Below are positions 1 through 11,352 of a DNA stretch of 64,000 nucleotides, piece after piece (within the stretch, counting starts at the first letter, position 1; every line of letters begins with the position of its first letter). The stretch is from positions 27,539,550 to 27,603,549 of the forward strand of contig OV277864.1 in assembly GCA_922989275.2 (NCBI GenBank), read 5' to 3'. This stretch comes from Gari tellinella. Its lineage: Eukaryota > Mollusca > Bivalvia > Cardiida > Psammobiidae. Both the position numbers and the translations under genes were made by a program. The notes under the pieces were generated by a model that was given only the letters and a program-made list of their open reading frames with translations, searched no databases and was not told where the DNA came from.

Positions 1-1665
1 TGAACATTGTCAGGGTTAAAATTGCATGTGTCCATGAATACTAATGAAATGAGAATTAAATTTCACTGACTAAACTTGTACCTATCCATTGTGATATACT
101 ATCCTGTCAAATACAAACTGTGTATGGACATACTGGTACATTATTAAATTAAAGTACAGACAGGCTTGGGAAAAGGAGACATAACAAATGCTTGATTTTC
201 AAATAAACACTTCCATTTTTTGAGAAAGACGTGTACGTTGTCTTTCAATGCCCCCCCTCACAATATTTGAATTAATATTTGACGAACAGTGCAGATCTTG
301 ACCACAGCGCTTCTGTAGGAGCCCTCTGATCAGGGTCTACACTGTTTGTAAAGGATGTGTATTATGACTTGACCCCATTTTGTATGATTTAAAGAAGCAA
401 TGAAAAACCTGATATTAATTAGCACTGGCATACAGTTTAGATCCAGATCAGATGCCAATTGAATAATTATATGTAACTGCATGATCAGGATCTAAACTGT
501 CTGACAACCATGTTTAACCGCCCAAGGATCTTCTATTGCTCTACATTACCTATTTCCTCTATATAGCCTTAAGTGCACATCAATTATATATATACTGTTT
601 GAAAGGTCTATTAAACCTGATTGAAATACACAACCCACACTCCAAAAACTAAACACTTTGCCCTTTCTTTTGAACTAAATCCAAACTAGCCAAATGAAAA
701 CAACTACAATGAGAATCAAATGTAACTCCATTACATTGTTTCTTCACCACTTAATTCCACATGTTAAAATCCTTGGTATGCTCACTTGAGTTTTTTTCAA
801 GGAGAAGTTCACAAATTACACCACCATTAGACTGAAAACAGATTCCTTCTTCCTCAAGTTACAAATCCTATTTGAGATCTCACATATTATAAAGTTTTCC
901 TTCACTAAACTGTTCAGAGATATTAAGTTTGCAAACAAACCTAAACTGTCTTAAGAAGATCTTTGGGAAGATTATCCGCTGTAAACACACACTAACCTTT
1001 ATCTTGTTACAGACATTTAAACTTCCACTGGCAAACAGTATAGATTCAGATCAGTTATTGAGAAACTTGGCCACTGATCTGGATCAAAACACTTTCAGAA
1101 TATATTATAATGTTAATTCAGTTAATTGCAAAAAGAGATAAATCTTGATTTTTTTTAGACAACAATTTAATTATGAGCATCTAATACTTCATTATGATTA
1201 TATATATTGTAAGTTTACTAGCATTTGAAAACAGATTGGATCAAAATCAGAAATCCCTTAACATGGTGACTGATCTGTGTCCAAAATGTCTCGTTTCAGG
1301 ATTTATCAATTAGAAACTTTCAAAATCTTGTTTTGACAAATTTTGCAGACAACAATTTCAAAGCAGACGATGTTACGGCATGATAAGTGTTATATATAAA
1401 ACTTGCATAAGGTTTAAGTGTAGTTCTATCTGTTAATTGACAGTTGATGAGTGGCTATAACAGACCGAGGGGTCAGTGTTGTTAGTACCCAAACTATTTC
1501 CCAGAGTTCCCTGCAACAATGTCAACATTATCCCTCGTAAAAACCAACAAGCCCGAAATATGTAAACACTCAATTCATGACCTACATGAAAATTTATTGT
1601 ATCTACCGTCTATCTTGTATTAAGCCATCAGTTAATAGAGAACAATTAAGTTATCTTAAACACAG
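1..1665. other. Gene-free stretch with degraded core I fragments
   Basis: No supported gene. An imperfect core I palindrome lies at 290-350; its right arm (GGAGCCCTCTGATCAGGGTC) is intact and its left arm is decayed. Weaker core I remnants are at 417-512 and 1020-1095. The rest is AT-rich sequence in which I recognise nothing. Confidence 0.6.
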
Positions 1666-1757
1666 CAGGTGCTTGCTTAATGAAGCATAAAAAAAATACA
1701 GAAAGCTCCTATAGGAGCTTTCTGCATTATTTTTATCCTTCATTAAGTAAGCACCTG
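1666..1757. repeat. Core II palindrome (family E type)
   Basis: A 92 bp near-perfect inverted repeat running from CAGGTGCTTGCTTAATG to CATTAAGTAAGCACCTG, with centre AGCTCCTATAGGAGCT. It belongs to the E-type cores with TAATGCAG-like inner arms. No clear outer transposon ends are visible around it. Confidence 0.8.
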
Positions 1758-1800
1758 TCTTCAGAGCTTATTATGCTACTTTAATTACTGGTCACTTTAT

Positions 1801-2019
1801 TTAACTCTTTGCATGCTAGCAACGGATATACCTGCCATAGTGATTATGTCTGCAAACAGATTTGATGAGACGCCGCGTAACGCGACGTCTCATCAGGATC
1901 CAAACTGTTTGCTATTCTGACACTGAATTTGAAAGAAATTTTGAAAATTTTAATTTTAGAATGATAGCTGACGACAAATTGTTGCAGATAAATAAATTAC
2001 CCAGCATGCAAAGAGTTAA
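1801..2019. mobile_element. Family C MITE with core I
   Basis: TTAA stands at both ends (1801-1804, 2016-2019). The termini are inverted: CTCTTTGCATGCTAG on the left and AGCATGCAAAGAG on the right. A core I palindrome with a GACGCCGCG centre sits at 1852-1912. The right flank carries the GCTGACGACAAATTGTTGCAGA segment typical of the family. The flanking TTAA suggests piggyBac-type mobilisation; no coding sequence is present. Confidence 0.75.
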
Positions 2020-3252
2020 GTTTGATTTTACATGAAAGTTTATTGCACCACTGTAGTAGAGCAAGTTTATTCCCTGCAGCAAAACATATCTCAAGTATCG
2101 TGACTGGTCAAGTTAAGAAGGAAACAAGCAAGCCTGTCAAAATTGAATATTTATCGGCTATAAAATCAAGAAATACTTGCCAAAAAATGTGTCATTCATT
2201 ACCGTAAAAGCTGGCAAAGAGAGGCATACACACTGACAAAGAGGTTGTACATAGGAAACAAACAACGGAAGCTTTGTTGTAAAATTTTTGTTTTTTGTTT
2301 TGTTTATCCAATTAATGCCTAGATCCATAATCATGCAGGGACCAAGACTTTTAGTATATTCATCCTTTGCAAAAAGTGTAGACCTAGATCAAAGTCTGCA
2401 CTCTTTTTATATGTTTCAAATATTATAAGCAAACACCTGTAGCAATCCTTTACTCAACAGCCAGTTTGTAGGTTTGACGTAAGATGACCACTTAAAGCAG
2501 GTTTATATTAAAATGAACATTCTGCTTTACTTTCAATTTGCTTCAAGTGGTACCTTAAGGAGCATTCTGCTTTATTTTCAACTTACTTTTTTTAAGCTAT
2601 CATCTAGAAAGGTACTAAACTTTGTTGTATGTTTGTAAAATACATGTAAATTATTGAAATAAATATGTTTAAACCAAAGATACTGGAAATGCCTTCTGTA
2701 TTTTATGTTCAGAAATTCCAAGAAGGGAACTATACTTTCCTTAGTCTAGAAATAATTAGTCTGGCATAAAAAGGCATATTTGTGGCGCAATGGATTAAAA
2801 GCATACGAAAATTAGATTTAGGGTTACCTTTCAGAAGAGCTCAACATAAAATATCAAACACTGCAGCCAAATGTTGATTTCAATATAGAAGCAGAGTTAT
2901 TCAAATGCCAAGATAAATATTCAAGATATGGACTAAGTGTGAAAATATTCAAATGCTGGAAAACCCATTATTGTTGGGTGTTTTTTTTACTGTAACCATC
3001 ACAACTTTCTGCATGCAATGTTATTGTTGTCTGCAAAATTCTTTTAGGGTTGATTTAACTACATCTTTGTAAGAGAACATAATCAGAGTGGCAAACAGAT
3101 TGGATCCGGATGAAACACTGAATCTCTTCTGGATTCAAACTGTTTGCATTACAGTTATCATGAATTCCACTGCAGTGTGAAGAAGGATAATCTACGAACT
3201 GCACACATTCCTATCACTCTGATAACCGTTTGAGTGCTTACAGTGAATGTAC
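2020..3252. other. Gene-free stretch with degraded palindromes
   Basis: No gene is supported. Old core I sequence is visible at about 2370-2415 and 3089-3148, and broken core II sequence at about 2485-2610 (GCATTCTGCTTTA motifs). Nothing else is recognised. Confidence 0.5.
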
Positions 3253-3975
3253 ATTGGCAAACAGTATGGAACCAGATCAGATGTCAAGTAACTACATCTG
3301 GGGCCCGTTTTATGAAAGGTCGTACAACAGAAATGGTTGTAAGTCATATTCTAAAATTTTCAATAATTATCTATTTCTTTATCTAATCCTGTCTTGTGAC
3401 ATCTCTTTTGAATCGTCTTGAAAAGACAATTCTAAAGAGATGGCACAAGACAGGATTTGATGGAGAAATCAGAAATTATATACATGATAGAGGATCTAAC
3501 ATGAGTGCTCATTAATTATCATTTTTAATAAACGAGTTGACTAAAACAATATGACGCGAGCCTTGGCGAGCGTTATATTTGTTTTAGTCAACGAGTTTAT
3601 TAAGAATGATAAATAATGAGCACGAATGTTAGATCCTATTTATCACATAAACATTTTAAAACCCTTTTAAGTGAACTTGAATCCGTAGTTTTTTGTCTCT
3701 CCGCCATATGTATTTTCCGCCAAAACTTGACGTTGTTTACAGTAACGCCATGGCAAATGACGTCATTTGGCACCCAGCGCCATGCAGTGCTTGTAGACAA
3801 ACAGGTAGGGCCGGAGCCCAAATATTGATATTTCACTATAGTTTATTGAATGGCTTTATAACACTCCCAGAGTCGGTTTTATGTGATAAACGTATTTTAA
3901 AGTTTTGATTTACGACCGTTTTTGTCGTATGACGTTTCATAAAACGGGCCTCTGATCTGGATCAAAACTGTTTGA
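3253..3975. repeat. Core I palindrome split by element K1
   Basis: The left arm (3253-3300, AAACAGTATGGAACCAGATC) and right arm (3951-3975, TCTGATCTGGATCAAAACTG) form one core I palindrome once the intervening K1 element is removed. The four bases TCTG occur on both sides of K1 (3297-3300, 3951-3954), as expected for a target duplication. Confidence 0.7.
3301..3950. mobile_element. K1 foldback element with CRE palindrome
   Basis: The termini are inverted: GGCCCGTTTTATGAAA on the left, and its complement TTTCATAAAACGGGCC ends at 3950. Possible TCTG target duplications flank it. Inside are two nested long inverted repeats (about 3380-3462 and 3490-3637, the second centred on GCGAGCCTTGGCGAGC) and a full cAMP-response-element palindrome TGACGTCA at 3758-3765. 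Short open frames here are by-products of the palindromes. The superfamily is unknown. Confidence 0.65.
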
Positions 3976-4626
3976 TGTCTTGATTGCAAATCTAGAAGAA
4001 TAAAGTGCAATAAGTCAAATATAGAATAATTATTATATATAATTATAATGTTTACCAGGAGCTTGCTTATCCCAAACAGTTAGTATCTAGATCAAATACT
4101 GAATAATTTAGTGCAAGACTGCTCTAAAATGATAGTAAAATCACAGGTTCCAGTAAAGGCCTAATTTAATCATTGGAACAGGACAACAGATATACAGCTG
4201 ATTACAGTTTCTACTTCTTTAGAGAGAATTATCTATTAACCCATCTTCTCCACTATTCTGAATCTTTCAATCATAAACAACTTTAATCTGTTATAAAAAT
4301 TATCCTCTTCAAAATAATGATCTTCCAAAATGTCTTACATTGTAAAATTATGCAAGCCATGCAAGCCATTCAAGGCTAATTACTTTGTGTACAAATACTT
4401 AAATCTAACCAATGAAATACACAGTGATCTTGATCCAAAAAGATCACAATTACAACATCCAGATAAACATAGAGAACAACAGGATAAAAATATAATATGA
4501 ACCCAGGTCTTAATCAGATTACTGTAAAACAACATTTTTGTCATTCTTTCCCTATCTCTCTGTCTATACAAAACTCAGAACTGCACTTAACCCCTGAGAA
4601 TGCACTAGACAAACATTGAAGACATT
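3976..4626. other. Gene-free stretch
   Basis: AT-rich sequence in which I see no gene and no clear element apart from a weak core I half (AAACAGTTAGTATCTAGATC) at about 4073-4093. Confidence 0.5.
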
Positions 4627-4690
4627 GCAAACAGTTAGAATCCAGATCAGGCCCAACAAATGTTGGGCCTGATCTGGATTCAAACTGTTC
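4627..4690. repeat. Core I palindrome with private centre
   Basis: The outer arms match core I (CAAACAGTTAGAATCCAGATC and a matching right arm), but the centre is CAGGCCCAACA..TGTTGGGCCTG, unlike other copies. Both arms carry the private bases, so the palindrome stays paired. Confidence 0.75.
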
Positions 4691-4867
4691 GTCGAAGGTT
4701 AATCTTTTAAATTGATACATTTATATAGAAATGAGGAGAAAAATTCAGAATATTTCTTAAACATCTTTTTAAATCGATGCTTTAATTCGGTGTTCAAGGA
4801 ATTCAAATTCCCCATACTTTTCTTGTCATATACACGTACATCTCTTCTAGCAATGAACAAAAATATC

Positions 4868-5408
4868 TTAAAGGGACTCGAAACCGGATGGTGTACTTGT
4901 CAAAATAAAATAAAATAAAATACTCAAATAAAATCAAATTTGTGGCATTATTTGGCTTCTGACATTAAAAAAATATGATCAGTCCAAAAAAAGTCTCAAG
5001 AATTGTCACCGAATCTTAGTTTTTTTAAGATATTTTCCATCGTTTTTCTATAGCCTTAGCTAACGGTGTAGTTGTTGTTGTTGCGTCTCTACACGGGCTC
5101 AGACATAAACCCGAGCCGAATATGTATAAATCAATCGCTACCAGTGAAGTACGTTAATTCGCTACCATATAGATAGAGAGCCCCAGTAGCCGCGTGGTTA
5201 AGACGTTTACCTTTGTTTTCATGTTTGTCTCCGCATGGAGGGTCACGGGTTCGAATCCCACCAGAGCTTCTTCCATTTTTTTTTTTTGAAATACATTTTT
5301 TAACAGAATTTATTATCCAAAACTAAATCTTATCCATTTATATAAGCATTTGACATATATTTACAAATTACTATTTTTAATACTAAATCCGGTTGCGAGC
5401 CTCTTTAA
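4868..5408 (+). mobile_element. T1: TTAA-flanked element with tRNA-like insert
   Basis: TTAA flanks both ends (4868-4871, 5405-5408). The termini are inverted: AGGGACTCGAAACCGGAT on the left and ATCCGGTTGCGAGCCTCT on the right. The 533 bp body is homologous in inverse orientation to 16159-16695. A class-II tRNA-like segment lies at about 5180-5270. No open frame is supported. The ends indicate a DNA transposon derivative with TTAA target duplication rather than a retroposed SINE. Confidence 0.75.
5180..5270 (+). other. tRNA-like sequence inside T1 (class II, Leu/Ser-like)
   Basis: A-box-like TAGCCGCGTGGTTAAG is at about 5187-5202 and the B-box GGTTCGAATCC at 5248-5258. Between them is a variable-arm-like hairpin, CTCCGCATGGAG. 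The acceptor and T stems pair poorly and the anticodon loop is unclear. It resembles an internal RNA polymerase III promoter from a tRNA-Leu-type ancestor; I do not call it a working tRNA gene. Confidence 0.6.
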
Positions 5409-5479
5409 AGAATAAGGGTGTATTTATACAGTGAAGGGTTAAAAAATTAAGCCGAAAGACAAAATTGTGAAGATTAGGC

Positions 5480-5705
5480 TATAAATACGACTTTTTATGC
5501 CTTTAACTTATTTCTCCATTGAAGAAAACAGTTCAACTTTATACTGTAATTAATTGTACCCTATGCAATATTTTCTATATCCGAGCAGATGATAGATTAA
5601 AGCAGGCTAAAAATAAAGCAGAATGCACATTAAGGGACATTCTGCTTAACTTTCAACCTGCTTTACCCCTCTTCAAAACCAGAAACAGGCAATAGGGTAC
5701 GTAAT
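5480..5705 (+). mobile_element. Family B MITE, degraded
   Basis: ATAAATACGACTTTTTATGCC at the left, a core II palindrome at about 5602-5670 and AGAAACAGGCAATAGGG at the right match family B. The outer TTAA ends are no longer clean. A second B terminal fragment (GTGTATTTATAC..GGGTTAA) lies just left, at 5409-5441. Confidence 0.6.
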
Positions 5706-6044
5706 GCATTAAAGCAAGTGTAGAAACAATGCCATATGGAACGTCCTACGGTACAGGGGTCACCAGCTTGACAGTAAAACAGTTCTTTTCACAGAGATTT
5801 CTGTCCGGTATCATGTAAACTGTCACAACAGAAGCTTGAGTCAACAGTTGTTAAGTGATAAAGGAAAACTTTCAACATCACTTTAAAATCTACAAACATA
5901 GAGGTGATTAAGGAAACCGTTATCACCATTTATCACCCGAGGGTAAAACACATTTAAACATCGGGTATAAAAACATACAGTCAACCCTGTGTTCAGGGAC
6001 CACTCAAAACACTATATATCACGGTATCTTATACAGGTAGACCC
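5706..6044. other. Gene-free stretch
   Basis: No gene is seen. TACAGTCAACCCTGTG followed by GGGACCACTC, at about 5978-6006, resembles the terminus of a TA-type element also seen near 11161 and 38836; no partner end was found here. Confidence 0.4.
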
Positions 6045-6295
6045 TTAACCCATTATCCCATAAATACGCCTTTTTACGCCTTTAATTTATTCCTCTATTG
6101 AATAAAATATTTCCAATTTATACAGTCCTGAATATGTATAGTAAGAAATATTTTCAATTTTCTAGCAGATGGTAGCTTAAAGAAGGCTGAAAGTAAAGCA
6201 GAATGCGCCTTAAGGCGCATTTTGCTTTACTTTGAAGCTGCTTTAAGTGATCATATATTTTCAAAATTAGAATCAGGCTATGGGTAATGGGTTAA
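6045..6295 (+). mobile_element. Family B MITE with core II
   Basis: TTAA at 6045-6048 and 6292-6295. Left terminus CCCATTATCCCATA; core II at about 6176-6243 with TGCGCCTTAAGGCGCA at its centre; right terminus TGGGTAATGGG. Clean family B structure, non-coding. Confidence 0.8.
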
Positions 6296-7058
6296 TGTAA
6301 GACAAACATAGGAGCTTTCTTCAATGGACTCTCCCTGTGTGTTTGCTCAAAGATTTCATTATAGATATACAAGGGTAATTTAAAGACACTACAGTGTTTG
6401 TTCATACCCCAGAACATTTCATATGAAGTAGAAAATAGTGTAGACCCTGGTGAGATAGAGAGCAATGTTGCATCTCATGAGGGTCTACACTGTTTGCTTA
6501 TGTTTACTTTAGTAGACACTAGGTTTAAATGGGATAAGAAATCACCTGTCATTAGAGATTTACAGAGGGGTTGCTCAATACATGTTGGATTGTAGTTACA
6601 TAGACCACAGGTAGATTGTTGTTGAGAACTTTTAGATTCACATCTAACAGCCTCAAGATGAGCTGCATTGTAAAGTGCAGACTCAGATCAGATCAAATGT
6701 GTGAGTCATAATCTATAACACTTAGATACAACCCCATAACTACCGAAATAATATGCCTCTCTATAAAGTCAAAACCTTATAATAGAACCAGAGAACAAAA
6801 GTTCAAAAAGTGAAATAAAGTTTGCAAAGTAAAGGTTATAAGTTAAAGATTGAAAATTTAAAGCAAAGGTTATTTCAAGCACACAGATTTTATATTTGTA
6901 CATAACTTTGGCACTGCCTGTGGGAAAATAGTAAACCAGCAGGATTGACCCACAAATATCCCAAAACACAAAACCAGAAACAAAATGCATTTTACAGCCC
7001 CCTCTAAAATGTACTGTAAATTCCTGCTGTCATGATCACTCAAAAGAGACAATTAGAT
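6296..7058. other. Gene-free stretch with one core I palindrome
   Basis: A core I palindrome (GTGTAGACCCTGGTGAGA / TCTCATGAGGGTCTACAC) lies at 6432-6496. The rest shows nothing recognisable; short open frames on the minus strand at 6769-7052 have no recognisable domain. Confidence 0.5.
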
Positions 7059-7268
7059 GTTTAACCTATTACACCATAAATACACCTTTTTACATCTATA
7101 ATCTATTTTTACACTGAAGAAAATAGTTCCACTTAATTTATATAGTTATGAATATGCACCATCAGAAAGTTTCTATATCCTAGTAGTATGGCATACTCTG
7201 TTTTACTTTGAACCTGATATAAGTGGTCACCAGTGTCTTCAAACCTTAGAATAGTCTATAGGGTTAAA
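7059..7268 (+). mobile_element. Family B MITE fragment
   Basis: The left part (ACCATAAATACACCTTTTTAC) and right end (TATAGGGTTAA) match family B. Most of the core II left arm is missing, so only GCATACTCTGTTTTACTTTG remains. Confidence 0.55.
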
Positions 7269-7506
7269 CTTTCATCCTGCTTCAAGCTGCTGCCTGCCTT
7301 ATACACTGATAATAAGCCTTCTGCTGAGTAGATATACCATTAATACCATAGTGTTACTTAAATGTCATATTGCATTAAGCAGCCCCCTTCCTTATACATT
7401 TAGAGCTTTGAAATTTAACTGTTTGGTGATAAGCTTCTTTAATATTTCTTAGAAGTAAACCCCTTTGGAAAGGTATTGAATTATTTTAAAACTTTTCCAG
7501 AAAAAT

Positions 7507-7728
7507 TTCTTGAATATTCATGAACAATTCTAGAAGCGACCATTTAACGTTATGAATATTCTCCAAAAGTTCTAGAAATTTGATGGTTTTGGAATCATAA
7601 TTGTTCTAGAATTATAACGTACAAAAGTTCTTGAACTCCTTTTGTAGAATTTGTTGAGTAATTCTTGAAGCTCTAGAACAATTCTAGAAAAGCCATTTAA
7701 CGTTAATAAATATTCTTGAATTCTTGAA
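7507..7728. promoter_or_regulatory. Cluster of TTCnnGAA motifs (heat-shock-element-like)
   Basis: Ten exact TTCnnGAA units start at 7507, 7517, 7528, 7570, 7604, 7628, 7662, 7682, 7713 and 7721, plus one CTCTAGAA at 7671. TTCnnGAA is the core of heat-shock factor sites. Part of the cluster is a diverged direct repeat of about 154 bp (CCATTTAACGTTA at 7540 and 7694), so local duplication explains some copies. No promoter or gene is visible nearby; function is inference. Confidence 0.45.
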
Positions 7729-7740
7729 CATTTTTCACAG

Positions 7741-9585
7741 GGGAAAAACTGTATTCTAAATTTGGTACTGGCAATCCACTGTATAGAGTATTTTGCAAAA
7801 CTCTTTAAATAACTGATAATAAATGTGCATTCCAACCAATGTGACGGTATCCTGCGCTATTTGGAGACCTCTCTACAGTGTGTCGGGAAACCAGCAAAAG
7901 ATAAGTGTGATAATCTCCAAACTTTCCACTATACGGAATCTATCATTTATAAATAATGAGGCAAATGCAATTGCATCTATTTTTCCTCAGTAAAAATGTA
8001 TAAAAACAAAATCTAAAAGATTTGCAGAAAAGAAATATACGTTTGTATCTCAGAAAACATACTTGAAAGGAATGGAAGTATGACAACAATATTTTATAAA
8101 GGAATTGTTTATGATACAATAAGGCACCTGAACAAGGTGATGTAAGCTAAATATAATTCCATCTACTCAAATGTTTGCAAGATTAACTACAAAACACCCC
8201 AACAGTTTATTTGTTTTAAAAATAATGAAACCTGACTGTAAAACAGTATTGTTTTTAAATCTGGCCCAATGTATTACAGGACCTGATCTAGATCCAGACA
8301 ACAATATTAATGCATCAGACTCAGTACATAAGTACAGTGTGTTAAGGTCTATATCAAACTATATATTTTGTAAAATTGCAACCTATAAATCATACTATTA
8401 AATCACACATGAATATACACTCAACCATTAGCCAACATAATTTGACTTTTACAACTTATATGTTATGGTGAGAAAAAAACCTACAGATCACAATCTCTGC
8501 CTTTTACAACCGTTTAATGGTGAAGAATTTTGTGCGCTGTTAACTCTTTCAACACCATGGACATGTTTATTATATACTAAATACATATTTGAACATTGTA
8601 GACCCAGATCCTATAGGAGCCCTCTGATCAGGGTCTGCACTGTTTTTCTAAGCTAGACCAGTATTCATCAAAATTCCAAGAAGTTAAATAGACTGGTTCA
8701 TGTTTTGGTAATATTAAAAGATCCACAAGGGAACTCTAATAACACACATGAGTTATTTCTTGTTAAAAGAGTTAATACGACATAAGCCTAACACTTGCAT
8801 TCATACAGCGATTTTTTTCCTTCTATAACCGGTACCCATAAAAGGACCCTTCACAATTCAGAAGGGACCCAAATTGATTCACAATTTGAAAAGGCACTTT
8901 TTATAAAGACATGGTTTATACCCTCCATACTCTGCTGGCTTAATTATAAAAGTGTTTTTCTTCCACAAAATACCAGTTCATTCTAAATTCCCCACCATTG
9001 TGCAGGAAATTACAAGTTTTTCTCTGTTGGTCCACATTTTCTTGTCACAATATCAGCAGACGCCTGCTACTTTTGTTCACAATTTTTAGTAAAACAACGT
9101 AAATTGTCACAATCTAAGGGGTACCGGACCCATTCACAAATGAAGGATAAAAATCACTGTCATAGCTTGTTCTCAGAGTTCAAGACAGCTGGTTGTTTAA
9201 AGCAGGTTGAACTTGATTAACCCATTTACGCCCAGTGGATTCTCTCATGTTAAAATATTGGATGAGTCCATTTTTGATGTAAGCGGGGTGCTTGGTCTAA
9301 TTTTTTGATTTTCGTTACATACTTTCCCACAATCAGCTGACAGTTTTTTCATTTCATTAGCCTCAATTACTAGATTGAAAGCAATTACTGTGTAAAATAG
9401 TTTTGCAAGCTTTTAAAACAAACATGCCTCAGTTAGTTCAGTAAAAGTTTGTATGACCAAAGTTATTAGGTAATTCAATTAGTTACAAATAAAAACCTCT
9501 CTGGTGTTTCATAATTAAGCTCTACAAACTCTTGGCCTGCTACAGTATTGTCTGTTTCACAGTTGTCATCTGCAATTGCCTTTTA
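7741..9585. other. Gene-free stretch with one asymmetric core I
   Basis: At 8591-8645 a core I copy has lost the AGAGGGCTC segment from its left arm but keeps it in the right arm. No other element or gene is recognised; short frames at 8171-8656 overlap this repeat or have no domain. Confidence 0.5.
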
Positions 9586-9589
9586 GCGC

Positions 9590-9814
9590 ATTCAGTTTAT
9601 TCCTCCAATGAAGAAACTAGTTTCAATTAATTTATAAAGTCATAAATGTGTATCATAAGGAATATTTTCTTTATTTAAGCAGGTGGTAGCTTAAAGAAGG
9701 CTGAAAGTAAAGTAGAATGCGCCTCAATGCGCATTCTGCTTTACTTTCAACCTGCTTTAAGTGGATACCTATATTCTATACTCATAAGAAACAGGTTATG
9801 GGGGAAAGGGTTAA
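9590..9814 (+). mobile_element. Family B MITE, left end lost
   Basis: Family B interior from TTTATTCCTCCAATGAAG, with core II at about 9690-9758 (TGCGCCTCAATGCGCA) and right end GGGTTAA (TTAA 9811-9814). Confidence 0.65.
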
Positions 9815-9826
9815 TTTTAAAGCTGT

Positions 9827-10080
9827 CTAACCCACTACCCAATAGCCTGTTTCTAGATTGGGAAACACTGGTGACCACTTAAAGTAGGTTGAAAGTACAT
9901 TTAAAGCTAAAATGCACCTTATGGTTTTACTTTCATCCTGCTTTAAGCTTTCATACGTTAGAATATAGGAAATATGTCTTATGGTGCAATTATTCATGAC
10001 TGAATAAAGTCAAGCTTTTTTCTCCAGCAGAGGAATAAATTAAAGTTGTAAAAAGGTTTATCTATGGAGTAATGGGTTGA
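9827..10080 (-). mobile_element. Family B MITE, inverse orientation
   Basis: Begins CTAACCCACTACCCAATAGCC and ends GGAGTAATGGGTTGA. Core II is at about 9878-9950. The flanks CTAA and TTGA are each one base from TTAA, which fits later mutation of a TTAA duplication. Confidence 0.65.
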
Positions 10081-10082
10081 GC

Positions 10083-10333
10083 TTAACCTTTTGAACCCTA
10101 GTCCCGCATATAGGCATCCTTTTCAAACAGGATACATGTGAATAGTACACTTGTCCTATGCAAACAGTGAAGACCCAGATCAGAGGGCTCCGAAAGGAGC
10201 CCTCTGATCAGGGTCTTCACTGTTTGTCACAATGTCAAACATTGACAAAAACAACCCTTAAAAGTCAAAAATGGACTAGGCTAAATTGGAAACTGGAAAT
10301 GTCCATTTAAAGTTTCAGGGAGGAAAGAGTTAA
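10083..10333 (+). mobile_element. Family A MITE with core I
   Basis: TTAA at 10083-10086 and 10330-10333. Left end CCTTTTGAACCCTAGTCCC, right end GGGAGGAAAGAG. Core I at 10161-10226 has arms GTGAAGACCC / GGGTCTTCAC and centre GGGCTCCGAAAGGAGCCC. Homologous copies lie at 12382, 14516 and 40958. Confidence 0.8.
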
Positions 10334-11175
10334 GAGACCTTAACAGGAGTGTCAATCCTGATCCTGATGCAGTTTTTTTCTGACCTGGATCCAAAGTATT
10401 TTCAACTTCCATTTAAGTCGCAACCAGCAGGCAAAGGGAATTTGACCATTCAAAGAAGGCTTTATATATAAAGCAACCACCTATTTAACACAAGTTTGAC
10501 TGAATCTTTTTCTCTGCAATGATCTAGCTCCCTCTCTCTATCTCTAAAATAATCTCCTATTCTCTGTATACTGTACATATGTATTATAACCTCAGAAAAC
10601 ACCCAATACACCAACAAACCATGAAAATACAACCATCCTTCAATTGTCTCAAACACTGATAAATTCCAAGGCAAGAATGTTAATCACAGCAGATCGCCAC
10701 AAAACAGATTAAATCACCACCCTACCCAGCACTTCCATACCCAGCACTTCCGATGATCACCACACTTTCTTTACAACTCCTAGCTTGCACATTTTATTAC
10801 AAAAAGTCAACACTCAATACCTACACCAAACCACCCCACTGATATATCAGACAATAAAAACTTCTTTCAGGTAAACAACCTCCGATTAAAAGTCATTAAA
10901 CTGCACACACACACAGACATATCTTGCTGCTGTTCGGAGAACGGAGGATGGACACAAACAAAGCGCAGTGTAGCGGTGACAGTACTGTTATTCAGCATAG
11001 ATATTTGGACATTAGATCTGTCTTTTTGATGGAGTGAAAATCCAATATCGTATTATTACCATTAGCCTGTTAGAAAACTTCATTGTAGCGTAAATAATAT
11101 CTACCTATATCTACCTATAGCTCACAAGTCAGATATTCTACATCGTGATTCATTGTTGGTACAGTTAAACCTGTA
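10334..11175. other. Gene-free stretch
   Basis: I see no gene or clear repeat, apart from CCCAGCACTTCC occurring twice near 10725-10750. Confidence 0.5.
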
Positions 11176-11352
11176 TTAACCCATTACCCCATAAATATTA
11201 ATTTTTATGCCTTACATCCTAGTAGATGGTAGCTAAAGCAGGCTGTAAGTAAAGCAGAATGTGCTTTAAGCACTTCATGCTTTACTTTCAACCTGCTTTT
11301 ACGTGGTCACCTATTTTCATCACTAGAAACAGGCTATGGGGTAATGGGTTAA
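11176..11352 (+). mobile_element. Family B MITE, short form, at a datable TTAA site
   Basis: TTAA at 11176-11179 and 11349-11352; left end CCCATTACCCCATAAATA and right end GGCTATGGGGTAATGGG. The outer flanks (AAACCTGTA on the left, GTGACCACTCA on the right) match an uninterrupted sequence near 38841-38862 (AACCTGTATTAAGAGACCAC), which acts as a related empty site and supports a TTAA target duplication. Confidence 0.75.

Noticed and set aside
1860..1910. Rho-independent terminators at the palindromes
   Set aside because: The hairpins are long transposon cores without adjacent genes or T tracts, in eukaryotic DNA.
5180..5270. Functional tRNA gene
   Set aside because: Only the A and B boxes and variable-arm hairpin are convincing; acceptor and T stems pair poorly, and the segment is part of a repeated transposon.
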